Positions 13,026-26,102 of a DNA stretch of 64,000 nt are shown one piece after another (the first letter of the stretch is position 1; each line of letters starts with the position of its first letter). This DNA is from Molossus alvarezi (Eukaryota; Chordata; Mammalia; Chiroptera; Molossidae): the NCBI GenBank assembly GCA_037176705.1, contig CM073889.1, positions 50,957,596 through 51,021,595 on the forward strand. The letters run 5' to 3'. Below the pieces are notes generated by a model that saw only the letters and a list, made by a program, of their open reading frames with translations, was not told where the DNA came from and ran no database searches. A program made the translations under genes and the position numbers.

Positions 13026-16000
13026 GCCCTGGATGACAAGGGGTGAACATGCTCTGCAAAATCGGAGGAATATCAGCTTAGTCTTGTCCTTATCTACCTA
13101 TCTGAACAGAGTTACATCCTCCATACCCAGTGCAGTCTTCTTACTGGCCCCACAGACCTGCTCATGGGGATCTCTGCTTGGAAACTTTAGGGCTCCTCAG
13201 GGCCAACAGGATAGAATGGAAACACTTAAACCTGCTGAGGTAAAGACTTGCCTCAGCCTACCTATGATACCTTGCCTTCACTCACACCTTGTGCACCTAC
13301 CTGTTGCAACTCCCAAAGCTTCCTGACCTACCCACTTTAGATCCTTCACCTTGAGGCTTTCTCCCTTTGTGCCCATCCTCCTATCAACATGTGAAAATTC
13401 CTCTTTCAACCACACAGACACTTCCTTGGTAACATCTTTCCAAAGAACCTCTGGATGGCTGAGAATCATTGCCTACCATCCATTCCCATTAGTCCTTAAA
13501 CAGTTGGTTCTTCTCCAGTTACAGTGAAATGTTCAGGGGATTTTCTAGTTTGAACTATAACCCACTATTGACAAAGATATAAATAAGATTTGAGTCTGCC
13601 TTCTTAGCATCTGAAGAATGAAGAGGTTGGGTTTATAAGGCTTTTAGAATGGCTTGGAGGGACAGAGTGCACTGCTTCCCACATGGGGTGAGGGCTACTC
13701 AATGTTGATTTAAGCTTATTGAGGAGAACACACTGGTAGTCAAGGGGGCTGTGCATCATTTTACAATCTTAATATGCATTTTTAGAGTGTTTAGCATTTG
13801 TGAGACCTATGGCCTAGTAAAAGATTGTAATAAATACCTTTTGTGTGTTTGTTGATTGGTGGTGTAAAGACTAAAACAGGAAGGAAATATCCAAGAATAA
13901 AGGGGCCTGACATGCAGAGCTCTTTTTCCAAAACCTTCCACTCTCATTGATTGAAACATGGTGATTCCTCATTTAAGATTTTGGAGTGATCAGGGCAATA
14001 TACTCAATTAGACCTTAAAAATTGGGACTAGAAAAATGCAATGAGAAAGGGCCACTTGCAGGTGGGAAATGAGCTGACCCTTTGCTCGGATCCTTCTTGG
14101 AGGTTTTGGGGGTATAAATAAGACATAAATATGAGTAAAGTACTAATTGACAGGTTGTTGTCAAGGAGAAGTCCTAATTTGCCTAGGTAAAAGCTCCAAA
14201 TATATTTAGAATATTTATTATGCATAAGTTAATGTAACCCAAAGATGTAAGTCCTCCCTTTCAACATGGGCATGTTGGGGAAAGAAATAAACAGAATGCA
14301 ACAATACCTTAGAATTTGAACCATGTATGGGGAAATGTCTTAAAAATGTGAGTGCTCAAATATTTTTAAAGCAGCATTATTTCTTTCAAGGAATTCTATT
14401 ATCTAGCAGTTAACTAGTTTATATATATATTATATATATTATATATTTTATATAAAATAGCTTTATCGATGGAATACCTTAATAAATGAAAGCTACTAGT
14501 TGAAATTAACAAATTATTTGTATGTGTTTGTCAGATTCTTAAAGACATAAGTAACTTAAGTAGGTAAGACAGCTTCCTTGCTAATATTTTAACATGCATA
14601 TAAATTGGCCCACACATTTTTGTTCATCTTAATAAATATCCTGCTCCTATCATGCAATGCTCCTTCAAGATTCCTGATACTCTAACACCTTTCTGAAATG
14701 AGCCAGGGTGAAGGGTGGGTGTGCACTACTCCAGTGTGACAGAAGTTGGAACTCTGAGAATCCAAGGTTCCACACAGGCCATTTGAAACCCCAGTTGAGG
14801 TTCAACCAAGTCTTCTGATGCCAGATTTTGCCTTCTCAAGTTTCCTTTCTGCAGCCCCAACTGTCCTTCCTGAATCAGGCTACTATCTTGAAGTGTGATC
14901 TGCATTTCTTCTGTAATTGTGCACTTCAGAACTCTTAACTGAGCTCTGACAATGTGCCAAGCCTGATGCCAGATGTTGGGGACACAGTGGAGAACAGGAA
15001 GTAAGCTCTGTACTTGTGAGAATTTAAATAGTAAGCTCCCAAGTGGAGCCCTGTTCCATAGACCTGTGTCCGTGCTCCCATTCCCTCATTTCCCAACCTC
15101 CCTCACTGAAGGGAACCTCTGTTAGCATTCAGTTACTCACTTCCCTTTTTTCCACTGACTCCTATCATCACTGCTTCAATTGTCCTTCTTTACAACTAAG
15201 CTTAATTGGACTGGATTAATGTGGGATTCTCCTGTGTTCACCTTCGTGGAGCTCAAAGAATTGTTACCTAAGGTCTGCAGACACATCATTTCCTCCCACT
15301 GGGTAAAGGCAAGGCTGGACTCTCCCATCAGTACCCTTTCTGAGTGGCACCTCCTCTTACCCCAGTACCACTTGTGTAGGAAAACAAACCAGAATAAACA
15401 ACTATTTTGAATTCACTGAAGAATTTGAGTGGATCCATCACAATCGTGTGTGTGTTCTTTGGAAGAAGAGCAGCACAGATATCTGGGAGACATAATATTT
15501 AATGAGCTTAGAAACAGCGCTTGGTGTTCACAGGATTCAGCTTGTTAATAATTGCTTTTGTTCCCAGAAAGGCTCACAGCCCTAAGGCATGACCCATTTT
15601 CCTTAGGAGAACAAGAGAGATTTGGGATCCCCTGGCCTTACCCAGAAAAGCTATTCAGTTCATTTTGCACTCTTAGTAGGGTAGAACCCATGGTTCTCTC
15701 ACTCCTCTGCTGTCTGAGGAGCGGACAAAGGGAGCACAAGAAAGGAGCAAGTCAGAGCATCTCACCTTGCTGGCACTGAGGGCTCGCTCAGCTTGTCTTG
15801 TCTTCTCGTGCCAGGGTCATTTATGACCTGGGAAATTATGTTCTTGTTATTCTGCCAACCTGCAAGTCCCCGAAGGAGAAAAGACATCATCCCAACAGCA
15901 GTTTCATTGCCTTTATATTTTAGTCTTGTCTTTTGAAGCTGGAAAAACGGTTCTATATTAAAATGTTCCTTTCCAACATGCATAATGCTAATGCCCTCCA

Positions 16001-16109
16001 CATAACAGAGCTAATGGAATATTTCACACATTGAAAAAACGTCATAGTGACCTTTACCTCTCTCTAGAAGAGTCATTATTTTTCCCCTCTCCTTCCCCTC
16101 CATCTCTGC
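13026..16109. other. Single-copy DNA, probably SYNDIG1 intron
   Basis: About 3 kb has no convincing exon, RNA gene or young repeat. There is an AT-rich (TA)n-like stretch at 14418-14456. A diverged ancient-repeat-like string, 'tgacaatgtgccaagcctga', lies near 14946. Short open frames such as 13024-13326 show no known domain. Confidence 0.5.
14418..14456. repeat. AT-rich (TA)n-like repeat
   Basis: An imperfect run of 'tatatat' blocks is interrupted by 'tt' and 'aa'. Confidence 0.8.
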
Positions 16110-16132
16110 TTTTTTTTTTTTTTTTTTTTTTT
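16110..16132. repeat. Poly(T) run
   Basis: About 23 T residues lie between 'ctctgc' and 'ggtctctttg'. It could be the tail of a minus-strand retroposon, but no body is recognisable beside it. Confidence 0.85.
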
Positions 16133-16439
16133 GGTCTCTTTGTATTTCAGAAATAAGTTTTTTATATCCAAGTGACCAGGGCATCTTCCACAATTAGTAT
16201 TGAAACAGCAGCAACAAATGAAGCAAATCATAAAATGATATGGAAGGGAAGAGATATATCCACTCCCTCCAGTTTGGCCTCTGCAAAATATCAGGCTGTC
16301 ATATGAGATTTAGACCTTGAGGAGTAGCTAGGAGGTACAATTCACACCCAAGATTGGGGGAGGGGAGCTTTTATTTAAAGTGTCCTTTAATTTAGAATGG
16401 CTAAAAGGGTCTAGAGGAAGGCCATGATCTTGTGTTTAT

Positions 16440-16515
16440 TATTTTTTTCCTCAAGCTTTATTCAAGTATAACTGATAAATAAAATAATAAATATTTAAAG
16501 TATACAACATATCTT
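16440..16515 (+). mobile_element. Ancient L1M-like fragment
   Basis: 'caagctttattcaagtataa' and 'tatttaaagtatacaacata' resemble the widely repeated old-L1 string 'ttgaggtataattgac...tatttaaagtgtacaa'. The assignment is by eye only. Confidence 0.5.
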
Positions 16516-17899
16516 TTTGTTGAATGCTAGAAAAGGGATAAAGTAAGTGTTAAGTCTAGAAGTTTGACTTATTGGAACCCTTAGCCAAACTTGACCATTA
16601 TTTGGTCATAAGGATCCTTAATAGGTGGGTAGGAAAGATCTAGACTGAGGTGGGGTGGCATGTTCATCCAAGCTCCCTGCAGGGCAGCAGACTATACTGT
16701 GCCTCTTCTAAAAAGCAGGTATACCCAGATCATCCCAAGCTCAGCTGTCACTTGTCACAGTTAAGTCTGTTCTTTAAATGTCACTGTTACTAGGGGACTG
16801 GAGGCAGCAAACCACTAGTACAGTATTAATCACATCTCCTTTTATCCATCAGCATTTAGGAAGGGATACGAGAAATAAAATAGAAGCTAGACTGTGTATA
16901 CCTGACCTAGTGGTGGAACTCAACAAAGGTAATTGCCCAGAAGGGGTGGGGAGTAGGAAAGAGCAAAGCTTGGAGTATTCTATTATTACTAATTCCCAAG
17001 CCAGAAAGGCACTTTACTTCTAGAGATTGTATTTGTTTCTTAAATGGAGAAGGTGGCAAAAATATTGAGACTTACAAAAGCGATAGCCACATCATGATAA
17101 GCAAGAGCAGAGAGAAAGTTTGTGGGCTCATGACACTTCTCAAATTCTCTTCTCCATCTGCCCTTCATGTGTTCCTGCTTGTAGATGATTCTCATGGGAG
17201 TTGATGTTTATGTGGCATAAACAGAATGTGCATTTGCACATAAACATGCATGCATGTACCACACATAATTTAAGAAGTTTATCCATACATTACATTCATT
17301 TTTAATGTTTATATATCAAATAAATGTAGTGTTGTCACTATATATATTAATGTAGTCATCACTGGCTATAATATTTTCATTAGCTTATCAGACTACAAAA
17401 CTCCAGTTCATCTCTTAGTGACCACAACATACTGTATTCCTGATCCAATGCAGTATAACCCACTCTAACATGTTTGTCTAAACTCACAGTTAAACATTTT
17501 TTAGTTAAGAGCTACATGAGCCAAGGTACTTTGTCAAGTTCTGCATATGACACAGCTGAATCCCTGACATTTAAATGTGAACAAATAAATGTACCAACTA
17601 AAAGGTACAAAACTCTGGCTTCCAAGGAGAAATGCCCTAAGACATCTACAGAAATAGGTGAATTCCTTTGCCTTTAGGACACCTTGTTATGACTTTGCCT
17701 CCAAAATCATACAGCATCATTTCCACCAGACTTTACTGGTCAAGGCCTTTAAAAACGTCCATCCAGACTCATGGGAGAGGGCATCAAAGTCAAGGCTCTA
17801 GAACATTATAAGGGATGGAAATATTGCAGCAGCCATTAGGGGGCAAATATAATGTCACAGTTGCATTTACAGGGATAGAAGAAAATTATACACACAACA
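16516..17899. other. Single-copy DNA, no feature
   Basis: No gene signal was found. Open frames at 16778-17023 and 17474-17677 are short and lack recognisable domains. Confidence 0.45.
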
Positions 17900-17901
17900 T
17901 A

Positions 17902-18020
17902 CAGGGTGGGGCAAAAGTAGGTTTACAGTTGTGAGTATGCAAAAGAGTTTTTTCTTGTATTATTAATTATTGTATTCTTTTCTATACAAACAACAGTAAA
18001 CCTACTTTTGCCTCACCCTG
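17902..18020. mobile_element. Mariner-type MITE (119 bp) with TA duplication
   Basis: The terminal inverted repeats are about 30 bp. The left end starts 'cagggtggggcaaaagtagg'; the right end reads inward as 'cagggtgaggcaaaagtagg', with about two mismatches over the first 30 bases. TA dinucleotides at 17900-17901 and 18021-18022 form the target duplication expected of Tc1/mariner elements. The interior is AT-rich and non-coding, so it needed a transposase supplied elsewhere. Confidence 0.93.
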
Positions 18021-18022
18021 TA

Positions 18023-19229
18023 TTTATATTACTAGGTTTATAGGAAAGTATACAATTACAGAACAACTCCTTCCTAAACACTATACTTGGAAAAAACTAT
18101 ATGAAATTAACAACACTTCTGAGACCTAAAATGCCTTCTAGTTTATTAGGTCATGGCATTATTACAGTAAAAGTAAAGGGTATTTTTACTCAAAACTTGT
18201 TACACTTATCAAATGCACACTGGCATGCACAAAAATGTTAAAAAATTACATTGCCTAAGGAAGATTGAAGGGCTAAGAATCTTGTAAATCTTCAGTCAGC
18301 AAAACAAACAGCATTATTTTGGTAAGAGAAAATTATAGCATTAAATATTTACAATGATTTTAAAAATGAGCTCATTTAATATAGTCCTTCAAATATCTAC
18401 AGCCTAACACTATATATATATATACAGACAATAAAAAGAGACTTTCTGAACAAAAGACAGCCATCTTAAAGAATTTTTTAAAAATCTTTAACATATTTTT
18501 CATTTGTCAATCCAAAAGCAAAGTACTGGAAAATATTATTATATTTAATTTTGCCACTTAAGTAAATGATTACATCAAAAGTGCACTGCATTTCAAAGAT
18601 TTGAGCACATGGTTACACCAATTTGGCACACCATATTGTTAACTGGCCATTTACAAAATATGCCATCTTATATTTGCTAAAATACTGTATTTCTAAGTTA
18701 CCACACTGGTTTTTCACAGTTTTAAGTAACTTTCACTTTTTGATCCCACGCCCCTTTGTTGATAACATTTGCTGGTATGTACTACTTACTCTGTATTCAT
18801 ATTTGATACAAGGTGGCCCCAAGCATACTTTACATGGGGGCAGGACTCTACCCTGTAGGAGAGAGAGAAGATTGTAAAATTCATACCTCTTTGTGGAGTG
18901 CACCCTAGGTACACTATGTGTACCAAGGGGTGATAGTTAATCAGAAGATCAGAGAACATCCTCCTCCCCCACACATTATCACCATGTGAATAAGCCACCA
19001 GTACAATAACCATAAATTTGAGCTGGGAGAGATGAAAGACACATACTTAGTTTAATAAGTATATAGGGAAGTCAAGAGAAAAGACAAAAATGAGGACATT
19101 AGAGGAGTTTGAAGCCTTTGGTACCTAAAGTTAAAACAAATATAAATATTCTCTACCACTGGCAAAATTTGTATCAGTTCTCATGATAAAGGGCTATTTA
19201 CCTCAATATTTACTGCCCTATACAAGATA
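18023..19229. other. Single-copy DNA, no gene
   Basis: AT-rich sequence with a short (TA)n at about 18409-18423. There is no exon or recognisable repeat body. An ancient L1 may begin somewhat upstream of 19230. Confidence 0.45.
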
Positions 19230-19524
19230 TCTTTCAAGAAAATATTACAAGGCATGCCAAAAATCAAGAATAGTATGAAGAGATAAAGCAATAATCAAAA
19301 TCAAACTTGATTATGATTATATGTTGGAATTCTTAGACAGGGAATTTAAAACAGCTATGACCAATATGTTAAAGGCTCTAATGGGAAAAGCAGACTACAA
19401 GTTTATACATATGAGCAGAGAGATAAAAACTCTAAACCAAAATGCAGTAATAGAAATTATTTTTGTTGATAGACTTGACACAGCTAAAGGTAGAATCAGT
19501 GAGCTTGAAATAAGTCAAAAGAAA
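19230..19524 (+). mobile_element. Ancient L1M, ORF1 part
   Basis: 'aatattacaaggcatgccaa' and the frame at 19321-19527 (MLEFLDREFKTAMTNMLKAL ... RLDTAKGRISELE) match the N-terminal and coiled-coil region of ORF1 from old mammalian L1s. A stop follows KK at 19527. It joins ORF2 directly, so about 1.5 kb or more of the element is missing. Confidence 0.8.
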
Positions 19525-20245
19525 TGACAATATAAGCGAAATGAACAAATTCTTAGAAACACATAGTCTCCCAAAACTGAACCGGGAAGAGATAGAAAAC
19601 TTGAACAGACAAATAACAACAACAAAAAATATGAAGATGTAATTAAGACTCTCTCAACAAACAAAAGCCCAGGCCAGGACAGCTTCACATGGGTTTTACC
19701 AAACATTCAAAGAACTAAGACCAATTCTTCTCAAACTATTTCAAAAATTTCAACAAGAAGAAAGATTTCAAAACTTGTTTTATGAGGCCAGCATAATTCT
19801 AATTCCAAAACCAAAAGAAGACACTACAGAAAAAGAAAACTACAGGCCAATATCCCTGAGGAACATAGATGCCAAAATCCTAAACAAAATAATAGCAAGT
19901 AGAATCTAGCATTACATCAAAAAGTTATTCACCGTGACCAAGTGGGATTCATCTCATGGATGCAAGGCTGGTACAATATTAAAAAATCAATAAATGTGAC
20001 ACACCACATAACAAAATGAAAGATAAAAATCAGTACAAAATCATATGATTATATCAATAGATGCTGAAATAGCATTAAACAAAATCCAGCACCCATTTCT
20101 TATAAAAATGCTCAGCAATTTTGGAATCATATTTCAACATATTAAAGGCTATTTACAAAAGACCTACAGCCAACATCATACTCAATGGACAAAAACTAAA
20201 AGCATTTCCCTCAAGAACAGGAGCAAGCTTGGCTCACTTTGCAAG
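19525..20245 (+). pseudogene. L1 ORF2 reverse-transcriptase fragment
   Basis: This is plus-strand ORF2 from the region just before the RT core. Recognisable motifs are 'caaacaaaagcccaggccag', [18 protein letters not shown] (about 19808-19860), [15 protein letters not shown] and MIISIDAEIALNKIQHPF (20045-20100), where the first catalytic Asp is retained. It ends before the FADD box. Frameshifts and stops make it a remnant. Confidence 0.85.
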
Positions 20246-20508
20246 TAGATGGAAAGAGAGCAAAGACCTAGGATTACTTCATGAATGGAAATCATACAGC
20301 TGAGCAAATGTTTATTTCCCAGGACACCCTTGTAGGGACTAACAGATAATTGGATTGTATCGGTTGTCACTATTTTGTCGATTTTCCTCTGATTCTCATC
20401 ATCTGAGAAGGGTTTCCAATGACTCAAAGTAGAAAGGTAGTGGATAAAAAAAGAAAGTGTCCTGGAGGGCTGAGCATTTCAGTGAATGAATTTAGCCAGA
20501 AACATTTT
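20246..20508. other. Unassigned spacer
   Basis: No open frame with a domain and no match to other parts of the window were seen. It may include the insertion-site flank of the next L1. Confidence 0.4.
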
Positions 20509-21748
20509 TTGCTTTTTTTTTTTTATTTTTTAATTTATTTTTTAAATTTTCTTTTTGTTACAGATGTTTCTCCCTTTTTACCCCATTGACACCCTTCTCC
20601 CCATCACCCCTGTCCCATCCTCCACTTTGTTGTCCATGTCCATTGGTTATGCATACATGCATATAAGTTCTGTGGTTAATGTCTTCCCACCCTCCACCAC
20701 CCCCTCTTCTGAGGATTGTCAGTCTGTACCCTACTTCCATGTTTCTGGGTCTACCCTATTCCTCAGACAGTTGTGTTCATTATACTCACAAATAAGTGAG
20801 ATCATATGATACTTGTTTTCTCTGTTTGGCTTGTTTCGCTTAGGGTGACACTTTCCAGGTCCCTCCATGTTGTCTCAAAGGATAAGAGACATTTCTTTCT
20901 TACAGCTGCATAGTACTCCATTGTGTAAATGTACCACGGCTTTTTTATCCATTCGTCTACTGAGGGACACTTGGACTGTTTCCAGATATTAGCTATTGTA
21001 AATAGTGCTGCTATGAATATGAGGGTACATATATTCTTTCTAATCGGTGTTTCAGGCTTCCTAGGGTATATTCCTAGAAGTGGGATCACTGGGTCGAATG
21101 GCAGTTCAATTTTTAATTTTAAAGGTAACACCATAGTGTTTTCTATAGTGGCTGCACCAGTTTGCATTCCCACCAGCAGTGTACTAGAGTCCCCTTTTCT
21201 CCACACACTTGTCAGCACTTATTGTTTGAAGATTTGTTGATGACATTCATTTTGCAGGTGTGAGGTGATACCTCATTGTTGTTTTAATTTGTATCTGATG
21301 ATTAGTGATGTTGAGCATTTCTTTATATTTCTCTTAGCCATTTGTATGTCCTGTTTGGAGAGGTGTCTATTTAGTTCTTCTGCCCATTTTTTAATTAAAT
21401 GGGTTCTTTGTCTTCCTTTTGTTGACTTGTATGAGAGCACTCTATATATTTTGGAAATTAACCTCTCATCTGATACATCATTGGCAAATATGCTCTCCCA
21501 TACAGTGGGTTGCCTTTCCATTTTGGTGGTTGTTTCTTTTGCTGTGCAGAAGCTTTTGAGTTTGATGTAGTCCCATGTGTTCATTTTCTCCTTTGTTTTT
21601 ATTGCCTTAGGTGATGAATCGGTGAAAATTCAGCTGCGTATGATGTCTGACATTTTGTTGCCTACATTTTCTTCTAGGATTTTTATGGATTTATGAGTCC
21701 CATGTAAGTCTTTTATCCATTTTGCATTTATTCTTGCATATGGTGTAG
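20509..21748 (-). mobile_element. 5'-truncated L1 (3'UTR and ORF2 C-terminal half)
   Basis: A T-rich tail (20509-20560) is followed by 3'UTR and then ORF2. The frame at 20802-21218 (minus) shows [23 protein letters not shown], and 21273-21584 shows [29 protein letters not shown]. It stops at about 21748 and abuts an L1 3'UTR in the opposite orientation. Confidence 0.9.
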
Positions 21749-21955
21749 TCCCAAAGATGTGGAAGTAAGGTACAGACTGACAACCCCCAGAAGAGGGATT
21801 GGAAGGGGAGAGATAAATCACAGAACTTATATATATGTATGCATGACCAGTGGACATGGACAACAAAGTTGAGCACAGGGTGGGGAGTGGGGGGAGAGTG
21901 TCAATGGAGTAAAAAGCAGAAACATCTGTAACAAAAATTAATAATAAATAATTAA
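21749..21955 (+). mobile_element. L1 3'UTR fragment, opposite orientation to its neighbour
   Basis: It begins 'gtagtcccaaagatgtggaa' and runs through 'agagataaatcacagaactt', 'tggacatggacaacaaagtt' and 'catctgtaacaaaaattaat' into an A-rich tail. Only the last 200 bases or so of an L1 are present. Confidence 0.87.
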
Positions 21956-22760
21956 AATAAAATGAAATAAACTGTAAAAACTGAAAAAAAAGAGAAAATC
22001 TTAAAAATCACCAAAAAGGAAAGAAAAAAACCTTAACTGCAGAGAAAGCATGCATCTCAGAATGCAGTTGATGTAATCTTTAAAGTGTTTAAGTAAATAA
22101 AAATCTGCCAACCTAGAATTGTATATTCAGTGAGACTACCCTTCAGAAACCAAGGATAAATAATGGTCTCAAAAAAAAATAAATAAATAAATACTGAGAA
22201 TTAATTGTCAGCAGACATGAAATTTACCAAAATATAGAAATTCCTCAAGGAGCAGGAAAATTAAAAGGGGTAGGAATTAAGATTTACATTAAAAAAAGGA
22301 AAAACAGCAAAAATGGAAAAAAAATAAAAGTAAAATATGATTATTTTGTTTTTTATTCTTAATTTATCTAAAAGATTAATGTCTGTTTAATGAAATAATA
22401 GTGACACTGCATTGATTATAGCATATGTAAAAAAGTGAAAAGTGTCATCAGAGAAATAAAAGGAGGATATGGGATTATTCTGCTATAAGGTACCTGAACT
22501 ACAACTAGGAAATTATGGTGATATTTGAAAGTAGTTTTAGAATAGTTATAAATGCTACGGTAAATCTTAGGACCACCCTGAAATACATATTTTTCAAAAG
22601 AAGTATATATGATTAGATAATAGAGGAGATAAAAATGGAATCCTATAAATTACTCAATTACAACTAGAGAAAGCTGAAAGAAGAAAAAATGCAACAAATA
22701 TGCAAAGATATTAAATATCAATTCTATTATGTTAATAAAAATTTATATATAAGTGGAATA
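21956..22760 (+). mobile_element. Ancient L1M, ORF1 end and inter-ORF region
   Basis: 'ccaacctagaattgtatatt', 'ctcaaaaaaaaataaataaa', 'ttcttaatttatctaaaaga', 'tgcattgattatagcatatg' and 'gaatagttataaatgctacg' follow the order of the ORF1 C-terminus and the following spacer in old L1M families. It is strongly diverged with no open frame. Confidence 0.6.
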
Positions 22761-22811
22761 AACACGCAATTAAAAAAAAAAACACAGAGAATGTCAGACT
22801 TGTTTGAAAAC

Positions 22812-22886
22812 AGACCCAGCGCAGCAGGTGTGGCTCAGTGCTTGAGGGTCAACTCATGCACCAAGAGGTCCTTGCTTTGATTCTCA
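22812..22886 (+). mobile_element. Ves SINE head fragment
   Basis: 'gcaggtgtggctcagtgctt' and 'caccaagaggtccttgcttt' match the first 75 bases of the Ves subtype at 51677-51892. It is broken at about 22886, where L1 sequence starts. The rest of the SINE is missing. Confidence 0.8.
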
Positions 22887-23520
22887 GATCTTAGCTATTG
22901 TAAATAGTGCTGCTATGAATATGGGGGTACATGTATTATTTCTGATTAGTGTTTCAGGCTTCATAGGTTATATTCCTTGAAGTGGGATCACTGGGTTAAA
23001 TGATAATTTAATTTTTAATTTTTTGAGACACCATAGTGTTTTTCATAGTGGCTGCACCAGACTGCATTCCCACCAGCAGTGTATTAGAGTCCCCTTTTCT
23101 CCACACCCTTGTCAGTACTTACTGTTTGACGATTTGTTGATGGCAGCCATTCTGGCTCATGTGAGGTGATACCTCATTGTTGTTTTACTTTGCATCTCTC
23201 TGATGATTAGTGATGTGAGCATTTATTTATAGGTCTCTTGGCCATTTGTATGTCTTGTTTGGAGAGAACACATGGGACTCTATCAAACTGAAAAACTTCT
23301 GCACACCAAAATAAACAACCATCAAAATGGAAAGGGCACCCACTGTATGAGAGAGCATAATTGCCAATGCATCAGATAAGAGGTTAATTTTCAAAATATA
23401 TAGAGTGCTCATACAACTCAACAAAAGGAAGTCAAAGATCCCAATTAAAAAATAGACAGTGGAGCTAAATAGACACCTCTCCAAACAGGACATACAAATG
23501 GCCAAGAGACAGATGAAGAA
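22887..23520 (-). mobile_element. L1 ORF2 C-terminal piece with inverted 5' part
   Basis: 22887-23262 is minus-strand ORF2 ('cagatcttagctattgtaaa' onward). 23263-23520 is the adjacent ORF2 segment in plus orientation ('aacacatgggactctatcaa' to 'gccaagagacagatgaagaa'). About 40 bases ('ctcttggccatttgtatgtc' and its complement) are present in both arms. This matches twin-primed L1 inversion. The 3'UTR and tail are absent. Confidence 0.8.
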
Positions 23521-26063
23521 ATTTTTTCAGTTTTTGTCCATTGAGTATAATGTTGGCTGTAGGTTTGTCATATATAGCCTTTACTACGTTAAGATATGAT
23601 CCTTCTATTCCCGCTTTGCTAATTTTTTTTTTTTTTTTTCAAAAATGGGTGCTGGATTTTGTCAAATGCTAGTTCAGATCTATTGATATAGTCATATAAC
23701 TCTATCTTGTATTTTCTTTGTGGTGTTTCACATTTATTGATTTGTAAATATTGTACCGGCCTTGCATCCCATGTGGCTATGGTATATAGTTTTTATAATA
23801 TATTGCTGTATCCAATTTGCTAAGATATTGTTGAGGATTTTGGCATTTGTGTTCATTAGGGATAGTGACCTGTAATTTTTTTTTTTTTCTCTTGTAGTAT
23901 CTTTATCTGGTTTTGGGGTTAGGATTACACTGGCCTCATAAAAAGAGCTTAAAAGTTTTTTTCATTCTTTGATATTTTTTGAAAGTTTGAGTGGAATGGG
24001 TGTTACTTCGTCTTTGAATGTTCAGTAAAACTCTCCTGTAAATCTATCTGGACCAGGACTTTTGTTTCCTGGGAGTTTATTGACCACTCCTTCAATTTCC
24101 TGAGTTGTTATTTGTCTGTTCAGGTTTTCTGAGTGTTCCCACTAGAGTTTTAGAAGACTCTGTGATTCTAAGAATTTATGTATTTCTCCTAGGTTGTCAA
24201 ATTTTTGGCATATAATTATTCATAGTATTTTCTTACAATCGTTTGCATTTAAGTGGTGTCAGTTGTTATTTCATCTCTTTAATTTCTGATTTTATTAATT
24301 TGAGTCCTCTCTCTTTGTTTTTGATGAGTTTAGTTAAAGGTTGATCCATCTAGTTTATTTTTTTCAAAGAACCAGTTCTTGGTTTATTGATCTTTTGTAA
24401 ATTTTTTGTCTCTATGTCATTTATTTCTATTCTGATCGTTATTATTTCCTTCCTTCTACTAATTCTGTTTTTTTTTTTTTTTCCAAATATTTATGTTGTA
24501 GGGTTAGATGGTTTATTAGTAACGTTTCTTGTTTTTTTGAGGTAGGCCTGTATTGCTATGAACTTCCCTCTCAGGACTGCTTTTGATGTGTCCCATAGAT
24601 TTTGTGTTGTTGTGTGTTAATTTTCATTAGTTTCTAGGAAGTTTTAATTAATTTATTTATTTCTTGATCTCATTGGTAACTCATTTATTGTTTAATAACA
24701 TGCTCTTTAGCCTCTATATATCTGAATGTTTTAAAATGTTTTTATTGTAATTGATTTATAGTTTCATGGGATTCTGATCTGAAAAGATGTTTGATATAAT
24801 TTTAATCTTTGTGAACTTGTAAAGACTTAGTTTGTAGCCTAACATGTGTTCTATCTTTGACAATGTCCCATGTGCACTTGAGAAGAATGTATATTCTGCA
24901 GCTTTTGGGTGAAATGTTCTATAAATATCAATTAAATCCAGATGATCTAGTACATTGTTTAGGATCTCTATTTTCTTGTTAATATTTTTTTTCTAGAACA
25001 TTTATTCAGAGTTGTCAGTGGAGTGTTAAAACCCCTCACTATGATTGTATTGCTGTCAATCTCTTTCTTGAAATCCTCCAAAAGTTAATTACATTTTCTG
25101 TTTCTATATTCAGTACATATACATTTACCAGTGTTATAGCCTCTTGTTGAATTGATCTTTTTAATATTATGCAGTGACCTTCTTTGTCTCTTGTTATGGC
25201 CCTTGTTTTCAAATCTATCTTGTCAGATATGAGTATTGCTACTTCAGTTTTTTTCTTTTTCTTTCTGGTTTTCATTTGCCTGAAAAAAAATTTCCCATCC
25301 CTTCACTTCATCTTGTGTGTCTTTTGTTCTGAAGTGGATCTCTTGTAGACAGGATATATATGGGTCACATTTTCTCACCCAATAAGGTACTCTATGTCTT
25401 TTGATTGGAGTACTTAGGCCATTTACATTTAAGGTTACTTTTAATAGATACTTATTTGTTGCCATTTTTATTCTTTATTCCCATGTTCTCTCACTCTCTA
25501 TTTCTTCTCACAACAGTCTCTTTAGTATTTCTTGCAGTACTGGTTTGATGGTAGTAAACCCCTCTAGCATTTTTTTTTTTTTTTGGTCTGTGAAGTTCTT
25601 TATTTCACCTTCAATTTTGAATAATAGCCATGCTATATAAAGTAGCCTTGGATTCAGGCCCTTGCTTTTCATTACTTTGTAAATTTTATGCCACTCCCTT
25701 CTGGCTTGCAGCGTTTCTATTGAGAATTTGTTGAGTATCTAACGGAAGTTCTCTTGTAAGTAATTTTCTCTCTCTCTTGCTGCCTTTAAGATTCTTTCTT
25801 TGTCTTTAACATTTGCTATTTTAATTATGATGTGTTTAGGTATGGGTCTTTTTGGATTCATCTTGACTTGAACTGTATTTTCTGGACTTCTTTGACTTTT
25901 TCCTTTACCAAGTTAGGAAAGTTTCCTGTCATTATTTCTTCAAACAGGTTCTCTGTTTCTTTATCCAAGTCTTCTCCTTCTCGTACCCCTATCATTCTAA
26001 TATTGTTATGTTTTGTACTGCCCCAAAGTTCCCTAAACTATCCTGCTATTTATTTTTTTTAAT

Positions 26064-26102
<39 letters not shown>

